Part shown: positions 49,902-58,867 of the stretch, piece after piece
Numbering within the stretch: position 1 is the stretch's first letter
Layout of the letters: each line of letters opens with the position of its first letter
DNA from: Rhodocyclaceae bacterium
GTDB lineage: Bacteria; Pseudomonadota; Gammaproteobacteria; Burkholderiales; Rhodocyclaceae
Reading direction: 5' to 3'
NCBI GenBank assembly: GCA_026417115.1
Contig: JAOADW010000046.1
Location: forward strand, 1-64,000
DNA: 64,000 nucleotides
The notes under the pieces: model-generated
Database searches by the model: none
The model's input: the letters and a program-made list of their open reading frames with translations, nothing else
Told to the model about the DNA's origin: nothing
Made by a program: the position numbers and the translations under genes

Positions 49902-51503
49902 ATGACCACCCTCAGACTACCCGAAGGCGTGCAGATCCATGCACCGATCCATCCGCGTTTCGAGGAAATCCTGAGCTTTGAAGCGCTTGCTTTCTTGGCC
50001 AAGCTGCATCGCACCTTCGAGCCTCGCCGTCAAGAGCTCCTCCGCTTGCGGCGAGAGCGCCAGGCGCGCATCGATGCCGGTGAAATGCCGGATTTTCTCC
50101 CTGAGACGCGACACATCCGCGAAGGGGATTGGAAGATCGCGCCCTTGCCCAAGGCGTTGACATGCCGACGCGTCGAAATCACGGGCCCCGTCGAACGCAA
50201 GATGATCATCAACGCCTTGAACTCGGGCGCCGACTCTTACATGACCGATTTCGAGGATTCGAATAGCCCGAACTGGTACAACCAGGTTCAAGGTCAAGTC
50301 AACCTCTACGATGCCGTGCGCCGCACCATCACATTTACCAATGAGGCAGGGAAGGAATATCGCCTCAACGAAAAAACGGCCGTCTTGCAGATTCGTCCGC
50401 GCGGCTGGCATCTCGACGAGAAACACGTCACCATCGACGGCCAGCGGGTCTCTGGGGGCATTTTCGACTTCGCACTCGCCTTCTTTCACAACGCCAAAGA
50501 GCAAGTCGCGCGCGGCGCGGGCCCTTTCTATTACCTCCCGAAAATGGAATCCCATCTCGAAGCGCGCCTATGGAATGACATCTTCATCATGGCGCAAGAC
50601 CATCTGGGGCTGCCGCGTGGCACCATCAAGGCCACGGTGCTGATCGAGACTATTCTCGCGACGTTCGAAATGGAAGAAATCCTCTGGGAGCTGCGTGAGC
50701 ATTCGGCAGGCCTGAACGCCGGGCGCTGGGACTATATTTTCTCGTGTATCAAAAAGTTCAAAAACAAGCCCGATTTTTGTCTCGCCGATCGCGCGCGCAT
50801 CACGATGGAAGTGCCTTTCATGCGTGCCTATGCGCTGGCCTTGGTGCAAGCCTGCCACAAACGCGGCGCCCCGGCGATCGGCGGCATGAGCGCCCTGATT
50901 CCGATCAAGAACGATCCCATCGCCAACGAAAAAGCGCTGGCAGGCGTACGCGCCGACAAGGCGCGGGATGCACGCGATGGCTTCGATGGCGGCTGGGTGG
51001 CTCACCCAGGTCTCGTCGCGCTCGCCATGGAAGAATTCGTGCGCGTGCTGGGCGATCGCCCCCATCAGATCGACAAGCAGATCGAGGGCTCCTTTGGACC
51101 GAAGGAATGGCTCGATTTTCGTCCGGAGCAACCCATTACCGAAGCCGGTCTGCGCAACAACATCAACGTCGGCATCCACTATCTGGGCGCCTGGCTTGCA
51201 GGCAATGGCTGCGTTCCGATCCACAATCTGATGGAAGACGCCGCGACGGCCGAAATCTCTCGCTCCCAGGTCTGGCAATGGGTGCGCTCGCCCAAGGGCG
51301 TGCTTGAGGACGGCCGCAAGGTGACCGCCGAAATGGTCAAGGCGATGATTCCCGAAGAGCTCGCCAAGGTCAAAGCCGTCGTCTCCGCACAAGGCGAGAA
51401 AACGGAAACCTATGAGCAGGCTGCAAAAATTTTCGAGCAAATGTCTTTGGCCGAGGAATTCCCGGAATTTTTGACTCTGCCTCTCTACGAAGCCATGGCC
51501 TGA
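49902..51503 (+). CDS. aceB: Malate synthase A
   Basis: Second glyoxylate-bypass enzyme, glyoxylate plus acetyl-CoA to malate. The 533 residues are the length of form A. Segments include GADSYMTDFEDSNSPNWYNQ, AGRWDYIFSCIKKF and VPFMRAYALALVQACHKRGA. The ATG at 49902 follows GGAG. A TATAAGAT element at 49861-49868 resembles one upstream of aceA. Confidence 0.97.
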   Translation: MTTLRLPEGVQIHAPIHPRFEEILSFEALAFLAKLHRTFEPRRQELLRLRRERQARIDAGEMPDFLPETRHIREGDWKIAPLPKALTCRRVEITGPVERKMIINALNSGADSYMTDFEDSNSPNWYNQVQGQVNLYDAVRRTITFTNEAGKEYRLNEKTAVLQIRPRGWHLDEKHVTIDGQRVSGGIFDFALAFFHNAKEQVARGAGPFYYLPKMESHLEARLWNDIFIMAQDHLGLPRGTIKATVLIETILATFEMEEILWELREHSAGLNAGRWDYIFSCIKKFKNKPDFCLADRARITMEVPFMRAYALALVQACHKRGAPAIGGMSALIPIKNDPIANEKALAGVRADKARDARDGFDGGWVAHPGLVALAMEEFVRVLGDRPHQIDKQIEGSFGPKEWLDFRPEQPITEAGLRNNINVGIHYLGAWLAGNGCVPIHNLMEDAATAEISRSQVWQWVRSPKGVLEDGRKVTAEMVKAMIPEELAKVKAVVSAQGEKTETYEQAAKIFEQMSLAEEFPEFLTLPLYEAMA

Positions 51504-51515
51504 GCCGTGTGGACG

Positions 51516-51547
51516 CAAGGCGGCGCCTCTCGGGAGGTGCCGCCTTG
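51516..51547 (+). terminator. Strong hairpin after aceB, possible terminator
   Basis: CAAGGCGGCGCCTC and GAGGTGCCGCCTTG pair over 14 bp with a UCGG loop. The run of T that should follow is weak, so it may be a 3'-end stabiliser or a factor-assisted terminator. Confidence 0.5.
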
Positions 51548-51618
51548 GCATATTAGAAAAGCCGAATACATGTTTTTTTGAATAAAAAGAACACTGATCG
51601 CGCGATACAAACAAACTC

Positions 51619-51647
51619 TTGTCGCGCTACGAAAGCCTTGCCATAAT
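51619..51647 (+). promoter_or_regulatory. Possible promoter of the cytochrome/sulfide dehydrogenase operon
   Basis: TTGTCG (51619-51624), 17-bp spacer, CATAAT (51642-51647). The leader that follows holds two hairpins: CCGTTTTC-CCAC-GAAAACGG near 51658-51677 and GGGCG-TTGTTT-CGCCC near 51725-51740. Confidence 0.4.
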
Positions 51648-51767
51648 CGATAGCCGCCGTTTTCCCACGAAAACGGTGAAAACCATAAGGAGGGGGAATC
51701 CGCCAGCCCATCTTTCCGATAGGGGGGCGTTGTTTCGCCCACGAAGATTGTTCGTTGCGAGGACCAC

Positions 51768-52388
51768 ATGGGAGACAGCGAAAAGAAAGGACTTTGGCAG
51801 CGTCTGAAGAGCCCACCGAATTGCTCGATGCTGCGCATGATCGTCATTGGCGTCTTGGGCGGCATCATCATCTGGGGCGGCCTCAATACGGCGATGGAGT
51901 ATACGAACCGCTCCGAGTTCTGCACCTCCTGCCATGAGATGACCATTCCCTACGAAGAACTCAAGAAAACCGCGCATTACAAGAACCGGAGCGGGGCTGC
52001 CGCCCAATGCGCCGATTGCCACGTCGCGAGCAGCAAAACGCCGACCGATTACATGTACAAGGCGTTTCAAAAGCTCCTGGCCGCGCGTGACATCATCGGC
52101 CACATTCGTGGCACGATCGACACGCCCGAAAAATACGAAGCGCATCGCTATACGATGGCGCAGCGCGTCTGGGAGCGTATGAAGGAGCGCGACTCGAAAG
52201 AATGCCGTAATTGCCACGATTTCAAATACATGGATGCCGACAAACAAAAGGATCGCGCAGCCGTCAAGCACGAAGGCGCGGTCGAAGACGGGAAGACCTG
52301 CATCGAATGCCACAAGGGCGTTTCCCACAAATTGCCGAAAGAATATCTCGAGCAATTGCAACAAAGTGGCGAAGGCAAAGAAAGCTGA
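51768..52388 (+). CDS. NapC/NirT-family tetraheme c-type cytochrome
   Basis: A 206-residue membrane-anchored quinol-oxidising type cytochrome. One N-terminal membrane helix (MIVIGVLGGIIIWGGL) is followed by four CXXCH haem sites: CTSCH (52-56), CADCH (81-85), CRNCH (146-150) and CIECH (178-182). The family normally passes electrons from quinol to a periplasmic reductase, though reverse flow is documented in related proteins. First gene of an operon with an EB_dh-type cytochrome, a diheme cytochrome and an FCSD flavoprotein, an unusual set of partners. Confidence 0.92.
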   Translation: MGDSEKKGLWQRLKSPPNCSMLRMIVIGVLGGIIIWGGLNTAMEYTNRSEFCTSCHEMTIPYEELKKTAHYKNRSGAAAQCADCHVASSKTPTDYMYKAFQKLLAARDIIGHIRGTIDTPEKYEAHRYTMAQRVWERMKERDSKECRNCHDFKYMDADKQKDRAAVKHEGAVEDGKTCIECHKGVSHKLPKEYLEQLQQSGEGKES

Positions 52389-52430
52389 TAACATTGACTT
52401 GTCCATCGATAAAACGAACTGGAGTTTTCT

Positions 52431-53354
52431 ATGAAGAAAATCGCATTCGCCGTGATGGGCGCTTTTTTCGCAAGCCATGGTTTCACGGCTGAGCCGGATT
52501 GGAGCAAAGTCACCGAACGCAAGATCAAGCTGTTCTATCCCGGCCAATCTGGCCTCGAATGGGTCATGAACAAAGCCGACCATTCGGCAGTGCCCGACAT
52601 CGTCGACAAGAAACGGGCGTGCTCGAGATGCCATGAGGGCGACGCCAACGAAGTCGGCGACAAGATCATCGCGGGCAAGGCCGTAGGCAATTCGAAGGCG
52701 CCGCTCGAGCCCAAACCCATCGCCGACCGTGCGGGTTGGGTGCCTGCCGTGTTCAAGATGGCCCACGACGGACAAAACCTCTACGTGCGCCTTGAGTGGG
52801 AGCAGCCCAAAGGCGGCAGTTTTGGCATGGACAAGAAAAACGAGGTCAAAGTGGCCATGATGTTCGACGGTGGCTTCGCCGAGGGCGCAGAGCCTGCCAT
52901 GGAGCTCGCCGAGCGCGCTGGCTGCTGGATCACCTGCCACAATGACCTGCGCTCGATGAAGGACGCCAAGGACGACAAGAAGACCAAATACATCAAAGGC
53001 GCCGCCCTCGATGGCGGCAAATTCATGGACCTCATCCAGTGGCGCAGCGGCAAAGGCGAAAAGCCCGTCGACGGCTACGTCACCGACAAGCGTGTGATGG
53101 AAGGCGGCAAGGCCCTGGTGAAGGCGGAAGGCAAAAAGGACGGCAACAAATGGGTCGTGACCTTCACCCGTGCGCTCGCGGGAGGCGGCACGGGCGATCA
53201 CAAGATCGAGCCGGGCAAAATCTACAACTTTGGTTTCGCGCTCCACGACGGCGGCTCAGAGGCCCGCTATCACTATGTTTCGCTCAATTACCAGTTCGGG
53301 CTCGACAAAACCGTCGAGGGCGTCAAGTATTATTACAATGTCGTCAAACATTGA
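52431..53354 (+). CDS. Ethylbenzene-dehydrogenase-like (EB_dh) c-type cytochrome
   Basis: A 307-residue exported protein: signal peptide (cut after GFTA), a CSRCH haem site at 64-68, then the EB_dh-type beta-sandwich (AVFKMAHDGQNLYVRLEWEQ ... GKIYNFGFALHDGGSEARYH). A second possible haem site at 165-170 reads CWITCH, that is CX3CH rather than CXXCH. Domain relatives are b-type haem gamma subunits of DMSO-reductase-family enzymes, but no molybdoenzyme gene lies nearby. It follows the NapC-type gene by 42 bp and precedes the diheme cytochrome by 40 bp. Confidence 0.82.
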   Translation: MKKIAFAVMGAFFASHGFTAEPDWSKVTERKIKLFYPGQSGLEWVMNKADHSAVPDIVDKKRACSRCHEGDANEVGDKIIAGKAVGNSKAPLEPKPIADRAGWVPAVFKMAHDGQNLYVRLEWEQPKGGSFGMDKKNEVKVAMMFDGGFAEGAEPAMELAERAGCWITCHNDLRSMKDAKDDKKTKYIKGAALDGGKFMDLIQWRSGKGEKPVDGYVTDKRVMEGGKALVKAEGKKDGNKWVVTFTRALAGGGTGDHKIEPGKIYNFGFALHDGGSEARYHYVSLNYQFGLDKTVEGVKYYYNVVKH

Positions 53355-53394
53355 GGGGTAGCAGCACTTTGTCCACTGATCGGAGGAGACCACG

Positions 53395-53973
53395 ATGAAA
53401 CACAGATGGAAGTATGCGGTCGCGGCCTACGCCATCACCATCTCGGCAGCCGCCCTGGCCGTGGAGCCCGATGCGGCGATGCTGTCTAACGCCTGTGCGG
53501 GCTGCCATGGCACCTATGGCGGCAGCGCCGGCCCATCGATGCCAAGCCTCGCCGGCCATTCGAAGACCGCCATCGTCGAGGCAATGAAGAAATTCAAAAG
53601 CGGCGAGCGGCCATCGAGCATTATGGGGCGCCTGGCCAAAGGCTACACCGATCAGCAAATCGAACTGATGGGCGAATATTTCTCGAAGCAAAAAATCCAT
53701 TTCACGAACCAGAAAGTCGATCTCGCCAAGGCCAAGCGGGGCGCTGAGCTCCAGGAAGAACACTGCTCGCGCTGCCACCTCGACGACGGCAAAGAGGGCA
53801 AAGACGATACCCCCGTCATGGCCAGCCAATGGCTGCCCTATCTGCAGATGCAGATGGAGCTCTATCAGACGGGCAAGCGCAAGATGCCGGAGAGGATGGC
53901 GGAGAAGGTGAAGCCCCTCTCCCCAGCCGACATCGAGGCACTGTTGCATTTCTATGCTGGCGTGAACAAATAA
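53395..53973 (+). CDS. fccA: Diheme cytochrome c, probable cytochrome subunit of flavocytochrome c sulfide dehydrogenase
   Basis: A 192-residue exported cytochrome: signal peptide, CAGCH at 34-38 (SNACAGCHGTYGGSAGPSMP) and CSRCH at 124-128, each followed by class-I-like helices. Size, diheme layout and the fccB gene 13 bp downstream fit FccA, which accepts electrons from the flavin subunit. A c4-type cytochrome of separate function is the alternative. Confidence 0.85.
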   Translation: MKHRWKYAVAAYAITISAAALAVEPDAAMLSNACAGCHGTYGGSAGPSMPSLAGHSKTAIVEAMKKFKSGERPSSIMGRLAKGYTDQQIELMGEYFSKQKIHFTNQKVDLAKAKRGAELQEEHCSRCHLDDGKEGKDDTPVMASQWLPYLQMQMELYQTGKRKMPERMAEKVKPLSPADIEALLHFYAGVNK

Positions 53974-53986
53974 AGGAGGGGACGAC

Positions 53987-55291
53987 ATGACACTCAACCG
54001 TAGGGATTTCCTCAAAGTCGTCGGCGGCGCATCGAGCCTGGCCTTGGCAGGGTGCGCGGCGCAAGCGCCGGCCGTCTCCTCTGGGTCCGCTGCCGAAATC
54101 ATGCCCAAGACCGGCCGGCGCGTCGTGGTCGTCGGCGGCGGCTATGGCGGGACTATCGCCGCCAAATACGTGCGCATGATGGACAAGAGCATCGAGGTCG
54201 TGCTCATCGAGCGCAACGATCATTTCGTCTCGTGCCCATTCTCCAACCTCTACTTGGGCGGCTTACTGCCAGATTTGTCTTCGCTCACCATCAAATATGA
54301 CAAATTAATCGCCAATCATGGCATCAAATTCGTGCAGGCCGAAGTCACCGGCATCGATCCCGCCGCCCATGTCGTCATTACCGACAAGGGCAGGCTCAAG
54401 TACGATCGCCTGATCATCTCGCCGGGCATCGATTTCCGCACCGAGGAAATCAAGGGATATGACGCTAAAACGCCTGAAATCATGCCGCATGCCTGGAAGG
54501 CTGGCCCGCAGACCGTTTTGCTGCGCAAGCAACTGGAAGCCATGAAGGATGGCGGCACGGTCGTGATTTCCGTGCCGCTCGCACCCTTCCGTTGCCCGCC
54601 TGGGCCTTATGAGCGCGCCAGCATGATCGCGTGGTACCTCAAGCACAACAAGCCCAATTCCAAGGTGATCATCCTCGACGCCAACCCTGACCTGGTCTCG
54701 AAGGGAGCGCTATTCCGGAAGGGTTGGGACATGCACTACAAGAACATCATCGACTATCGGAAGGCTGCCAAGGTCACCGAAATCGATGTAGGCAAGAAAG
54801 CCGTGCTCATCGAAGGTCTCGACGAAGTCAGGGGTGACGTCGTGAATCTGATCCCGCCCCAGCGCGCCGCCGACATCGCCGTCAAGGCCGATCTCGTGGG
54901 CGATGACAAGCGGTGGTGTCCAATCGACGCCAACACCTTCGAATCGAAAAAGCACAAAGACATCCATGTGATCGGGGATGCCTCGATCGCAGGCGCGATG
55001 CCCAAGTCCGGCTATTCCGCCAACTCCGAAGCCAAGGTGTGCGCGACCAACGTCGTGCGTCTGATGAATGGGCAGCCCGTGATGTCACTGTCCGGCATCA
55101 ATACTTGCTACAGCTACATCGCCAAAGGCGAGGCGATCAGCGTGGCCGCCGTCTATGCCGTCAAAGACGGTGCGATCATCGCTGTGCCCAATTCGGGAGG
55201 GGTCTCCCCTGCCGACTGGTCCCAGGCGAAGACCGAGGCGATCTATGCCGAAAGCTGGCTCAAAAACATCCTTACCGAGATGTCTTCGTAA
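53987..55291 (+). CDS. fccB: Flavocytochrome c sulfide dehydrogenase, flavin subunit
   Basis: A 434-residue periplasmic FAD protein that oxidises sulfide to sulfur/polysulfide. It has a Tat leader (NRRDFLKVVGG), Rossmann motif RVVVVGGGYGGTIAAKYV, HFVSCPFSNLY whose Cys83 matches the residue that binds FAD covalently in Allochromatium FccB, and the redox cysteine pair Cys203 (APFRCPPGPYERAS) and Cys374 (INTCYSYIA). The FCSD signature HVIGDASIAGAMPKSGYSAN is present. An LAGC lipobox-like sequence sits in the leader. Last gene of the operon, before a strong terminator. Confidence 0.93.
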   Translation: MTLNRRDFLKVVGGASSLALAGCAAQAPAVSSGSAAEIMPKTGRRVVVVGGGYGGTIAAKYVRMMDKSIEVVLIERNDHFVSCPFSNLYLGGLLPDLSSLTIKYDKLIANHGIKFVQAEVTGIDPAAHVVITDKGRLKYDRLIISPGIDFRTEEIKGYDAKTPEIMPHAWKAGPQTVLLRKQLEAMKDGGTVVISVPLAPFRCPPGPYERASMIAWYLKHNKPNSKVIILDANPDLVSKGALFRKGWDMHYKNIIDYRKAAKVTEIDVGKKAVLIEGLDEVRGDVVNLIPPQRAADIAVKADLVGDDKRWCPIDANTFESKKHKDIHVIGDASIAGAMPKSGYSANSEAKVCATNVVRLMNGQPVMSLSGINTCYSYIAKGEAISVAAVYAVKDGAIIAVPNSGGVSPADWSQAKTEAIYAESWLKNILTEMSS

Positions 55292-55309
55292 GCCCCTTTT
55301 TCGGCAATG

Positions 55310-55338
55310 CAAAAACCCCGCACTCGCGGGGTTTTTTT
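55310..55338. terminator. Bidirectional intrinsic terminator between fccB and the c4-like gene
   Basis: CCCCGC-ACTC-GCGGGG flanked by five A on the left and seven T on the right, so it can end transcripts from both convergent units. Confidence 0.9.
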
Positions 55339-55385
55339 CTTTCATGCTCGATTCAGCATCCGCCTCTGTCGGGCGCGCGTGTTGT

Positions 55386-55994
55386 CTATTTCAGGCCGCC
55401 AAGATAAGCCGCCACCGCATGGGTTTCCAGCGCCGTGAGCTTCGCAGCGATCGTATGCATGACGGCATTATCGTTATTCCGTAGGCGCTTATTGAACTCC
55501 AAAAGTTGCGTTTCGATATAGCGGGGATGCTGACCGGCCAGGCGAGGCAGCTGCGCCGTTCCCTCGCCTTTCTCACCGTGGCAGCTCGCACAGGCCGGCA
55601 CGCCCGAAAAGGCGTTCCCTTTATGATAAATGTATTTACCGACGGCCGCCAAGTCGGCGTCAAGAACTCTGCTCGCCAAGGCGGGCTTGCTGGCGTAGTA
55701 GTCGGCAAGCTCGGCAATGACGGCATCGTCGAGGTCCTTGGCCATTTCATTCATCGTGTCGCTCTGGCGGCGCCCCTCGCGAAAGTCGATGAGCTGCTTG
55801 CGCAAATATTCACGATGTTGAGCAGCCAACCTGGGATAGATGGCGGTCGCGCTCTCTCCTTCCAAACCATGACACAAGGCGCACCGCATCGTCAACACCT
55901 CTTTCGCCTTGGCGCTCAGCTTGTTCGCATAGGCTGGCGTCGCCAGGGTGAGACACGCCATCCACAGGACTAGGCGATTCATCATGCGCCTCAT
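55386..55994 (-). CDS. Diheme cytochrome c, c4 type
   Basis: A 202-residue exported protein: signal peptide ending TPAYA, then two class-I modules with CALCH (38-42) and CASCH (135-139). The spacing and [16 protein letters not shown] / [16 protein letters not shown] repeats are typical of cytochrome c4, a periplasmic electron carrier to terminal oxidases. Its first ATG overlaps the dut stop as ATGA, an unusual partner. Starts 3 or 4 codons downstream are also possible. Confidence 0.88.
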   Translation of the reverse strand: MRRMMNRLVLWMACLTLATPAYANKLSAKAKEVLTMRCALCHGLEGESATAIYPRLAAQHREYLRKQLIDFREGRRQSDTMNEMAKDLDDAVIAELADYYASKPALASRVLDADLAAVGKYIYHKGNAFSGVPACASCHGEKGEGTAQLPRLAGQHPRYIETQLLEFNKRLRNNDNAVMHTIAAKLTALETHAVAAYLGGLK

Positions 55995-56452
55995 TGTCGG
56001 CCCGTACTGCCAAAGCCTCCTTCGCCGCGCTGGGACGCGGAGAAGGTTTCCACGACGTTGAATTCGACGCGCATCACGGGCACCACGACGAGCTGAGCGA
56101 TGCGGTCGAGAGGGTTGAGCAGAAAGTCTTCCTGCCCACGATTCCAGAGCGATACGAAGATTTCGCCCTGATAGTCGGAATCGATCAAACCGACGAGATT
56201 GCCGAGCACGATGCCATGCTTGTGACCTAGACCAGAGCGCGGCAGGATCAAGGCGGCAAGCCCGGGATCGGCGAGGTGGATGGCAATACCGGTGGGCGTC
56301 AGATGGGTCTGCCCCGGATGGATCCGCACGGGCGCATCGATCGCCGCCCGCAAATCCATCCCGGCCGCCCCCGGCGTCGCGTAATGGGGCGCATAGGCCC
56401 CTTGCGCATCTAAAAGCCGCGCATCAAGGATGCGCACATCAATTTTGACCAT
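55991..56452 (-). CDS. dut: dUTP diphosphatase
   Basis: Trimeric dUTPase, dUTP to dUMP. The 153 residues have [34 protein letters not shown] and the C-terminal glycine-rich arm [12 protein letters not shown]. The ATG at 56452 overlaps the coaBC end, a common coaBC-dut order. Confidence 0.96.
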   Translation of the reverse strand: MVKIDVRILDARLLDAQGAYAPHYATPGAAGMDLRAAIDAPVRIHPGQTHLTPTGIAIHLADPGLAALILPRSGLGHKHGIVLGNLVGLIDSDYQGEIFVSLWNRGQEDFLLNPLDRIAQLVVVPVMRVEFNVVETFSASQRGEGGFGSTGRQ

Positions 56453-57641
56453 GGTCGTACAACTCTGCGATATGAGCAACGATGCGCCTTGCCAAGGTTT
56501 GCTTGTCGGCGGTCGGCAGCGGGTGGCGTCCTCGATCGTCGTAGAGGATCACGGAATTGACGTCCGTACCCAGGCCGTCCTCGATCAGGTTGCCGACCAC
56601 GAGCGGCAATCCCTTCGCCTTTCGCTTTTTTTCCGCATACTCGTCAAGCATTTGACTTTCGGCGGCAAAGCCCACGCAGAAGGGCGCTTGCGGCAAGGCG
56701 GCGACTTCCGCCAGAATGTCTGGGTTCGCCACCAAGGAAAGCGTGAGTGTTTCGCCTTTCTTGATCTTGTGCGGCAGGCTCCGCTCTGGACGATAGTCGG
56801 CGACGGCCGCCACCGAGATGAATATGTCCGCCGGCAGATGCGCAAGAACCGCCGCGCGCATCTGCGCAGCCGTGAGCACGTCGACCCGCCGCACGCCATA
56901 GGGGGTAGTCAAGCAGACGGGGCCCGCGATCAAGGTGACGTCCGCTCCCGCTTCGCGACAGGCGTTCGCCAAGGCAAAACCCATCTTGCCCGAGCTGCGG
57001 TTGGTCAGACCCCGAACGGGATCCAGCGGCTCATATGTCGGACCGGCAGTGACGATGACGCGGCGGCCGGCAAGCGGCTTGGGCTGCAGCAGCGCGACGA
57101 GCTCGGCGAAAAGCTCCTCGGGCTCGAGGAGTCTGCCCGCACCGATTTCGCCGCAAGCCTGCTCGCCAAACGCTGGGCCTGCGATGGCGACGCCGTCTCG
57201 GCGAAGGGTTTCGAGGTTGCGTTGCGTCGCCCGATTTTCCCACATCGCCCGATTCATCGCCGGCGCGACCAAGAGAGGACAACTACGCGCAAGGCAGAGG
57301 GCCGTGAGCAGATCGTGCGCGCAGCCGTTGGCGACGTTGGCAAGAAAATCCGCGCTGGCAGGCACGATCACGATCGCGGCTGCATTGCGCGAGAGCTGGA
57401 TGTGCGCCATGCCGTCACTCGAACCATCCTGCCATAGCGAATGCGCCACAGGCCGCCCCGACAGGGCCTGAAACGTAAGCGGCGTCACGAAACGCGTCGC
57501 CGCCTCGCTCATCGCCACGTCGACCTCGGCGCCCGCCTTCAGCAACAAGCGCACGAACTCGCACGCTTTATAGGCAGCAATCCCGCCGGTGACGCCAACG
57601 ACGAAGCGTTTGCCGCGCAGATCCTCACACGCAGTGTTCAT
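56439..57641 (-). CDS. coaBC: Bifunctional phosphopantothenoylcysteine decarboxylase/ligase
   Basis: Two successive steps of coenzyme A synthesis. The 400 residues contain the flavin-dependent CoaC domain ([40 protein letters not shown]) and the CoaB ligase domain ([28 protein letters not shown]-type CVGFAAESQ). Divergent from radC. Confidence 0.96.
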   Translation of the reverse strand: MNTACEDLRGKRFVVGVTGGIAAYKACEFVRLLLKAGAEVDVAMSEAATRFVTPLTFQALSGRPVAHSLWQDGSSDGMAHIQLSRNAAAIVIVPASADFLANVANGCAHDLLTALCLARSCPLLVAPAMNRAMWENRATQRNLETLRRDGVAIAGPAFGEQACGEIGAGRLLEPEELFAELVALLQPKPLAGRRVIVTAGPTYEPLDPVRGLTNRSSGKMGFALANACREAGADVTLIAGPVCLTTPYGVRRVDVLTAAQMRAAVLAHLPADIFISVAAVADYRPERSLPHKIKKGETLTLSLVANPDILAEVAALPQAPFCVGFAAESQMLDEYAEKKRKAKGLPLVVGNLIEDGLGTDVNSVILYDDRGRHPLPTADKQTLARRIVAHIAELYDHGQN

Positions 57642-57683
57642 GACGAATAAAATGGTGCGGACTCATGGGAAGGATTGTAACCG

Positions 57684-58361
57684 ATGGCGATCAGCGACTG
57701 GCCGCATGAGGAGAGGCCGCGCGAACGCTTGTGTCGATATGGCGCACCGGCTTTGTCCGATGCCGAGCTGCTCGCGATTTTTTTGCGGGTGGGAGTGGCC
57801 GGCCGTTCGGCGGTGGACTTGGCGCGTGACTTACTCGCTCACTTCGGTTCCCTGCCGCGCCTGATCGCGGCAAGCCCCCAAGAGCTCACGCGCATCAAAG
57901 GCATGGGGCTTGCCAAGGCCACGCAGTTATGCGCGATCATCGAGCTTGCACGGCGGGGGCTGGCCGGGCAAATGCGCGAGCGCCCGGCCTTCGAGTCCCC
58001 GACCGTGGTGCGCGATTTCCTCGGCATGACGCTCGCGCATGCCCAGGAAGAGCGCTTCATCGCCCTATGGCTCGACGCCCAACATCGCTTGATTGCCGAA
58101 GAGACGCTCTGTCAGGGCACCCTCACGCGCGCCTCGGTCTATCCTCGCGAAGTCGTCAAAAAAGCGCTCGCACACAATGCGGCCGCCGTGATCTTCGCAC
58201 ATAACCATCCCTCGGGCGCCACTGAGCCTTCTTTGGCCGACCGCACGCTGACACATCAACTCAAAGAGGCGCTCGCGCTCATCGAAGTGAGGTTGTTGGA
58301 TCATTTCATCGTCGCCCCAGGCGCCGCGCCTTTTTCTTTCGCCGAACGGGGCTGGATCTGA
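57684..58361 (+). CDS. radC: RadC family (JAB-domain) protein
   Basis: 225 residues: an N-terminal helix-hairpin-helix region ([20 protein letters not shown]) and a JAMM/MPN-type metal site ([20 protein letters not shown]). The old DNA-repair role is unproven; the family's biochemical role is unknown. The divergent coaBC and downstream rpmB-rpmG positions are the standard proteobacterial neighbourhood. Confidence 0.93.
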   Translation: MAISDWPHEERPRERLCRYGAPALSDAELLAIFLRVGVAGRSAVDLARDLLAHFGSLPRLIAASPQELTRIKGMGLAKATQLCAIIELARRGLAGQMRERPAFESPTVVRDFLGMTLAHAQEERFIALWLDAQHRLIAEETLCQGTLTRASVYPREVVKKALAHNAAAVIFAHNHPSGATEPSLADRTLTHQLKEALALIEVRLLDHFIVAPGAAPFSFAERGWI

Positions 58362-58444
58362 TCTCGTAGATTTTTCTTCTTTGGGATATAATGACGCGCT
58401 TTCAGGATCATCCCCTCTTACTCAATTTGCCTGGAGCAAACACT

Positions 58445-58681
58445 ATGTCCCGCGTCTGTCAAGTGACGGGCAAGGCCCCTATGGTTGGGAACCATGTTTC
58501 CCATGCCAACAACAAGACCAAGCGTCGGTATCTGCCCAACCTCCACACACGGCGTTTTTGGGTCGAATCGGAAAATCGCTGGGTGCGCCTGCGCGTATCC
58601 AACGCCGGTTTGCGCACGATCGACAAGAAAGGCATCGACGTCGTGTTGGCCGAGCTACGCGCGCGTGGCGAAGACGTCTAA
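58445..58681 (+). CDS. rpmB: 50S ribosomal protein L28
   Basis: 78 residues, [20 protein letters not shown] then [19 protein letters not shown]. It lacks the CXXC zinc pair of the zinc-binding form. The ATG at 58445 starts the conserved N-terminus. A promoter-like TTGGGATATAATGA lies just upstream. Confidence 0.96.
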   Translation: MSRVCQVTGKAPMVGNHVSHANNKTKRRYLPNLHTRRFWVESENRWVRLRVSNAGLRTIDKKGIDVVLAELRARGEDV

Positions 58682-58696
58682 AAGGAGAGGCAAACC

Positions 58697-58867
58697 ATGG
58701 CAGCAAAAGGCGGTCGCGAAAAGATCAAGCTCGAATCGACGGCTGGAACCGGACATTTCTACACCACCACCAAGAACAAGCGCACGACGCCGGAAAAGCT
58801 CGAATTCATGAAATACGACCCGAAGGCGCGTAAGCACGTGCTCTACAAAGAGACGAAACTCAAATAA
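58697..58867 (+). CDS. rpmG: 50S ribosomal protein L33
   Basis: A 56-residue protein beginning [20 protein letters not shown] and containing [20 protein letters not shown]. It is the cysteine-free (zinc-independent) form. AAAGGAGAGG precedes the ATG at 58697; it lies 15 bp after rpmB. Confidence 0.96.
   Translation: MAAKGGREKIKLESTAGTGHFYTTTKNKRTTPEKLEFMKYDPKARKHVLYKETKLK

Noticed and set aside
51640..51767. c-di-GMP (GEMM) or other riboswitch upstream of the NapC-type gene
   Set aside because: Some short segments look similar, but the conserved core and stem order do not match any class I know.
51619..51807. A 62-codon forward frame overlapping the operon leader
   Set aside because: It covers the promoter and hairpins and has no ribosome-binding site or similarity.
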